Shown here: positions 61,278 through 64,000 of the stretch, piece after piece | How positions within the stretch are numbered: the stretch's first letter is position 1 | How the letters are laid out: each line of letters begins with the position of its first letter | Assembly: GCF_000701705.1 (NCBI RefSeq) | Contig: NZ_JNJP01000011.1 | Span: 1 to 64,000 of the forward strand | Direction: 5' to 3' | Source of the DNA: Bilophila wadsworthia ATCC 49260 | GTDB taxonomy: Bacteria; Desulfobacterota; Desulfovibrionia; Desulfovibrionales; Desulfovibrionaceae | Length of the DNA: 64,000 nt | Made by a program: the position numbers and the translations under genes | The notes under the pieces: generated by a model | Seen by the model: the letters and a program-made list of their open reading frames with translations, nothing else | Database searches by the model: none | Told to the model about the DNA's origin: nothing

Positions 61278-62015
61278 CTACCGCTCCTGCGCGGCGATCC
61301 AGCTCATGGCCTCGCGCAGATCCAGCGTGCCTTCGTAAATAGCCCGTCCGCTGATCGCGCCTTCAAGGTTCGCGGATACCGACAGCGGATACAACGCCTT
61401 CACGTCATCTAACGTGGCAACGCCGCCGGCGGCAATCACCGGCACCTTGCTCGTCCGGGCCAGATGCGTCAGGGCGGGCACGTTCACACCGGTCTGCATA
61501 CCGTCACGCTCGATGTCGGTATACACGAGGAATGCCGCGCCGTCTTCAGCCAGACGGGGAACCACATCATCCACCGTATACGGCGTATCCCCCACCCAGC
61601 CACGGGTCTTCAGGCGTCCGTTTTCCGCATCCAACGAAACGCCGATGCGACCGGGGCAGGCATGGCACAGCGCCGCGAAACGAGCGGGATCTTCCAGAGC
61701 CAGCGTACCGATGATCAGACGGGCCACACCCGCATCAAGCCAGCGATGGGCGGTTTCCTCGTCACGGATACCGCCGCCAAGCTGTACGGGGATGGAAAGG
61801 GCTTCACAAATCCGGCGGACCAGATCCGTATTCGGCGACACACCTTCAAACGCGCCGTCCAGATCCACAAGATGCAGGAACTTTGCGCCCTGCTCCTGCC
61901 ATTGCAGCGCCGCCGCAACCGGATCGTCGGAAAAGACCGTGGAGTCGTCGGCACGCCCGCGCCTGAGGCGCACAGCCTGCCCCCCTTTGATATCCACTGC
62001 GGGAAAAAGGATCAT
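61278..62015 (-). CDS. hisA: phosphoribosyl-formimino-AICAR-phosphate isomerase HisA
   Basis: 245 residues from ATG 62015, overlapping the lipoprotein TGA (ATGA). TIM-barrel with catalytic Asp 8 in FPAVDIKGGQAVRLRRG and Asp near 130 in VYTDIERDGM; phosphate-binding loops LGGGIRD and AAGGVATLDD. It catalyses the fourth step of histidine synthesis (ProFAR to PRFAR). Normal length. Confidence 0.95.
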   Translation of the reverse strand: MILFPAVDIKGGQAVRLRRGRADDSTVFSDDPVAAALQWQEQGAKFLHLVDLDGAFEGVSPNTDLVRRICEALSIPVQLGGGIRDEETAHRWLDAGVARLIIGTLALEDPARFAALCHACPGRIGVSLDAENGRLKTRGWVGDTPYTVDDVVPRLAEDGAAFLVYTDIERDGMQTGVNVPALTHLARTSKVPVIAAGGVATLDDVKALYPLSVSANLEGAISGRAIYEGTLDLREAMSWIAAQER

Positions 62016-62650
62016 AAACCGAACTCCTTGATCATCTTCTGCATCCCTTCCATCGCCAGCTCCTGCGCCGTGAGCCACTTGGCGCCGCGCTTGAGGAACG
62101 TATCGAAGTTCATCAGGTTGTCGCTCAGGCCGACCTGCTTTTCCTTGAAGTGGGAGCGGGACACCAGCGCGCCGCCGGGTTCGCGCACGTCAATCAGATA
62201 GAAGTCCATATTCACGGCGGCGGACGTCGTCACACCCGCGCTGCTCCCGGCCCGTTCACGCCAGTCGAGGATTTGCGGGACGATGAGCAGATCCACGCCC
62301 ATGTCCTTCCCGATCTTGGCCCAGTGGGCCAGCGCGCCATTGCGTTCGCGAGGATCAGCGCCCCCGGCCTTGGGGATGAACACGTACGAGCGGTGCGTCG
62401 TGGTCTTCAAAAGCTTCATGAGTTCTTCATTGAACGTGGCCACAGCCTGATCCGAGGCCAACACGCGATCTTCAGGAATGAATCCCGCGAGCAAATCCGT
62501 CGTTCCCTTGGGCTGTTCCACGCCGACGACGCCGACCTTCAAATCGGGGAGGTCCGGAGTGCTGGGCGTCGTCTTCTGACAGGCCGCAAGCAGAGATATG
62601 GATACGGCCAAAACCGCGAGACAGAAAAAACGGCGGGTCAGTCTGCTCAT
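62012..62650 (-). CDS. outer-membrane lipoprotein between hisB and hisA
   Basis: 212 residues with a lipoprotein signal: charged MSRLTRRF, hydrophobic stretch, lipobox LLAAC with Cys 24. Mature part: VGVVGVEQPKGTTDLLAGFI near 40-60, SYVFIPKAGG, HWAKIGKDMGVDLLIVPQIL near 110 and a C-terminal helix pair. The fold resembles LpoB/GNA1162-type lipoproteins, a resemblance I infer from the ALAxxLGxDxxxxPxL pattern. Both ends overlap neighbouring his genes, so it is co-translated with them although unrelated to histidine synthesis. Confidence 0.7.
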   Translation of the reverse strand: MSRLTRRFFCLAVLAVSISLLAACQKTTPSTPDLPDLKVGVVGVEQPKGTTDLLAGFIPEDRVLASDQAVATFNEELMKLLKTTTHRSYVFIPKAGGADPRERNGALAHWAKIGKDMGVDLLIVPQILDWRERAGSSAGVTTSAAVNMDFYLIDVREPGGALVSRSHFKEKQVGLSDNLMNFDTFLKRGAKWLTAQELAMEGMQKMIKEFGL

Positions 62651-63237
62651 CAGTCGAGACTCCCTTTGGTGCTCCGCACCACGTTACCTGTGAGAGAAGC
62701 GGCCTGAGCCAAGGCAAGCCCCAACCCCTTAGCCGCGGATTCCAGCAAATGATGCCCGTTCCGGCCATACAGAAACGCGACATGCACGTTCATGCGGGCG
62801 GCGGCGGCAAAACTCTTATAGAACTCGCGCCAGACGTCACGCTCCTCACCCGCGAGCACGGGCGGCAGCAACTCGTCACCCCGCCACTCCAGCCACGGGC
62901 GCCCGGAAATATCGAGCGTCACTTCGGCAAGCGCCTCGTCCATCGGCACGCGGGCGAACCCCACGCGGGCAATGCCCTTCCGGTCGCCCACGGCCAGAGC
63001 GAACGCCTGGCCAAGGCAGAGGGCGATGTCTTCGGCGGAGTGATGCGCATCGATATGCGTATCGCCCTTGCAGGTCAGGGACAAATCAAACCCGGCCCAG
63101 AACGCCGTCAGGGTGAGCATGTGATCAAGCAGGCCAAAACCGGTGGCGACGGACGTCTTGCCGCTGCCTTCAAGGCACAAGGTCAAATCGATATCGGTCT
63201 CCGCCGTGGTTCTGGCGACGTGTCCGGTACGGATCAT
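62650..63237 (-). CDS. hisB: imidazoleglycerol-phosphate dehydratase HisB
   Basis: 195 residues. Metal-binding motifs DTHIDAHHSAEDIALCLG (about 65-82) and a second cluster in AARMNVHVAFLYGRNGHHLL near 145-164. A single-domain monofunctional enzyme (no HisN phosphatase). It catalyses step six of histidine synthesis. It overlaps tatC (ATGA) and touches the lipoprotein start by one base. Confidence 0.95.
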   Translation of the reverse strand: MIRTGHVARTTAETDIDLTLCLEGSGKTSVATGFGLLDHMLTLTAFWAGFDLSLTCKGDTHIDAHHSAEDIALCLGQAFALAVGDRKGIARVGFARVPMDEALAEVTLDISGRPWLEWRGDELLPPVLAGEERDVWREFYKSFAAAARMNVHVAFLYGRNGHHLLESAAKGLGLALAQAASLTGNVVRSTKGSLD

Positions 63238-64000
63238 GCTCCACCTTCCTCGGCCGCCTTTTCCCGCTCCGCCTTCTTCTTGCCCACGAGCACGGCCACC
63301 CAGATGCTGACTTCATACAGCACAATCATGGGGCCCGCCATCATAAGCTGCGAGAACACGTCCGGCGGCGTCAGGATGGCGGCGACGACAAAAATGGCCA
63401 AGATGGCGTATTTGCGCACCTCGCGCATCTTCTGCGCGGTGATGAGGCCCATACGCGCCAAGAAGAAGCTGAACAGCGGCATTTCGAAAATAAGCCCGAA
63501 GGCAAGCACCATCTTGAGCGCGAAGCTCAAGTATTCGTCGATCGACAGCATCGCCACGATATTGTCGGTCGAATAGCTCATGAAAAACTCGAAAGCGAAC
63601 GGGAATACCCCGAAATAACAGAACACCCCGCCCAAAATGAAGAACAGCGCCGAAGACAGGGCCAACGGGATGATGTACTTCTTTTCCTCCTCGTACAGGC
63701 CCGGCGCGATGAACGCCCAGATCTGATAGAACAGGAACGGGCACGCCACGAACACGCCGGCCACGAACGCGACCTTCATGTCGACGAAGAAACCTTCCGC
63801 AACCCCTGTATAAATGAACTTGGAGTCGGCGGGCATGACCTTCAACAGCGGCAGGGAAAGATAATAGAACAACTGCTGGGCGAAGCCGTAACAGGCGAAA
63901 AAGCCGATCAGGATGGCCAAGAAACCACGCACGAGGCGCTTGCGCAGCTCCCCGAGGTGCTCCAGCAGGGTCATGGGCCGTTCTTCTTCCGGCTCTTCTT
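63234..64000 (-). CDS. tatC: TatC, twin-arginine translocase subunit (partial at right edge)
   Basis: Six membrane helices and the TatC signatures MTLLEHLGELRKRLVRG at the start, EKKYIIPLALSSALFFILGG near 98-117 and YEVSIWVAVLVGKKK at the end. An ATG at 63974 is possible, but the frame stays open to the edge with EEPEEERP before it, an acidic leader common in this lineage, so the true start probably lies outside the window. TatC receives folded proteins with RR signal peptides, including periplasmic redox enzymes. Confidence 0.92.
   Translation of the reverse strand, partial: EEPEEERPMTLLEHLGELRKRLVRGFLAILIGFFACYGFAQQLFYYLSLPLLKVMPADSKFIYTGVAEGFFVDMKVAFVAGVFVACPFLFYQIWAFIAPGLYEEEKKYIIPLALSSALFFILGGVFCYFGVFPFAFEFFMSYSTDNIVAMLSIDEYLSFALKMVLAFGLIFEMPLFSFFLARMGLITAQKMREVRKYAILAIFVVAAILTPPDVFSQLMMAGPMIVLYEVSIWVAVLVGKKKAEREKAAEEGGA

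Overview
The window looks like a chromosomal segment of a sulfidogenic deltaproteobacterium of the Desulfovibrionaceae (Bilophila or Desulfovibrio type). The case for this is inference from gene content: an AprA/FrdA-like flavoprotein, a TctCBA importer and a TRAP importer for organic anions, a YeiH-type anion exporter, a MucR-type regulator, a trihaem cytochrome c peroxidase, GC-rich genes, and G-rich intergenic hairpins. No rRNA or marker gene fixes the genus.

Layout. 1-2.4 kb is the edge of a probable Mu-like or lambdoid prophage: a CI/S24 repressor diverges from a small HTH protein, three direct repeats resemble transposable-phage end sites, and a tiny hydrophobic peptide gene follows a conserved leader. 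2.45-9.6 kb is a leftward operon: AprA/FrdA-like flavoprotein, GltD-like Fe-S oxidoreductase and TctCBA, with a GntR/UTRA regulator and shared putative operators. 9.8-11.2 kb holds a tRNA-Leu 3'-end remnant, a frameshifted GntR/FCD regulator and a second copy of the leader plus tiny peptide. 11.5-13.4 kb is a yybP-ykoY (Mn2+) riboswitch with terminator, then DUF47 and PiT genes. 14-21.2 kb carries a YeiH-type exporter with two small proteins and a TRAP transporter with two paralogous binding proteins. 21.2-23.3 kb has an EamA exporter and a LysR regulator.

23.6-25.2 kb is tRNA-Leu(GAG) used as an integration site: iteron-like repeats, an integrase cut off after about 140 residues, and a decayed IS5-family element. 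25.3-33.0 kb has three signalling proteins on the minus strand (two hybrid histidine kinases and a PAS-GGDEF protein). 33.6-34.8 kb is an MFS transporter. 35.1-43.3 kb is a five-gene plus-strand operon (SWIM, DUF5691, MoxR AAA+, DUF5682, VWA) related to E. coli yehLMPQ. 43.5-48.2 kb holds a degenerate GGDEF protein, a rhodanese, a MucR-type regulator, a trihaem peroxidase and a small conserved protein. 48.3-57.8 kb is a complete kdpFABC potassium ATPase operon with a KdpD N-terminal half, a separate histidine kinase and an NtrC-type (sigma-54) regulator instead of KdpE. A sigma-54-like promoter precedes kdpF.

58.2-64 kb is housekeeping: a DUF3467 protein, a YitT-type membrane protein, fused MsrB-MsrA, two identical tRNA-Ala(GGC) genes, and an overlapping tatC-hisB-lipoprotein-hisA string whose tatC runs off the right edge.

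The best candidates for something undescribed are the duplicated leader plus tiny membrane peptide locus (about 1.79-2.02 kb and 10.75-10.98 kb), the five-gene MoxR/VWA system, and the Mn riboswitch in front of a phosphate-type transporter. All functions are inferred by reading the sequence; no database search was run.
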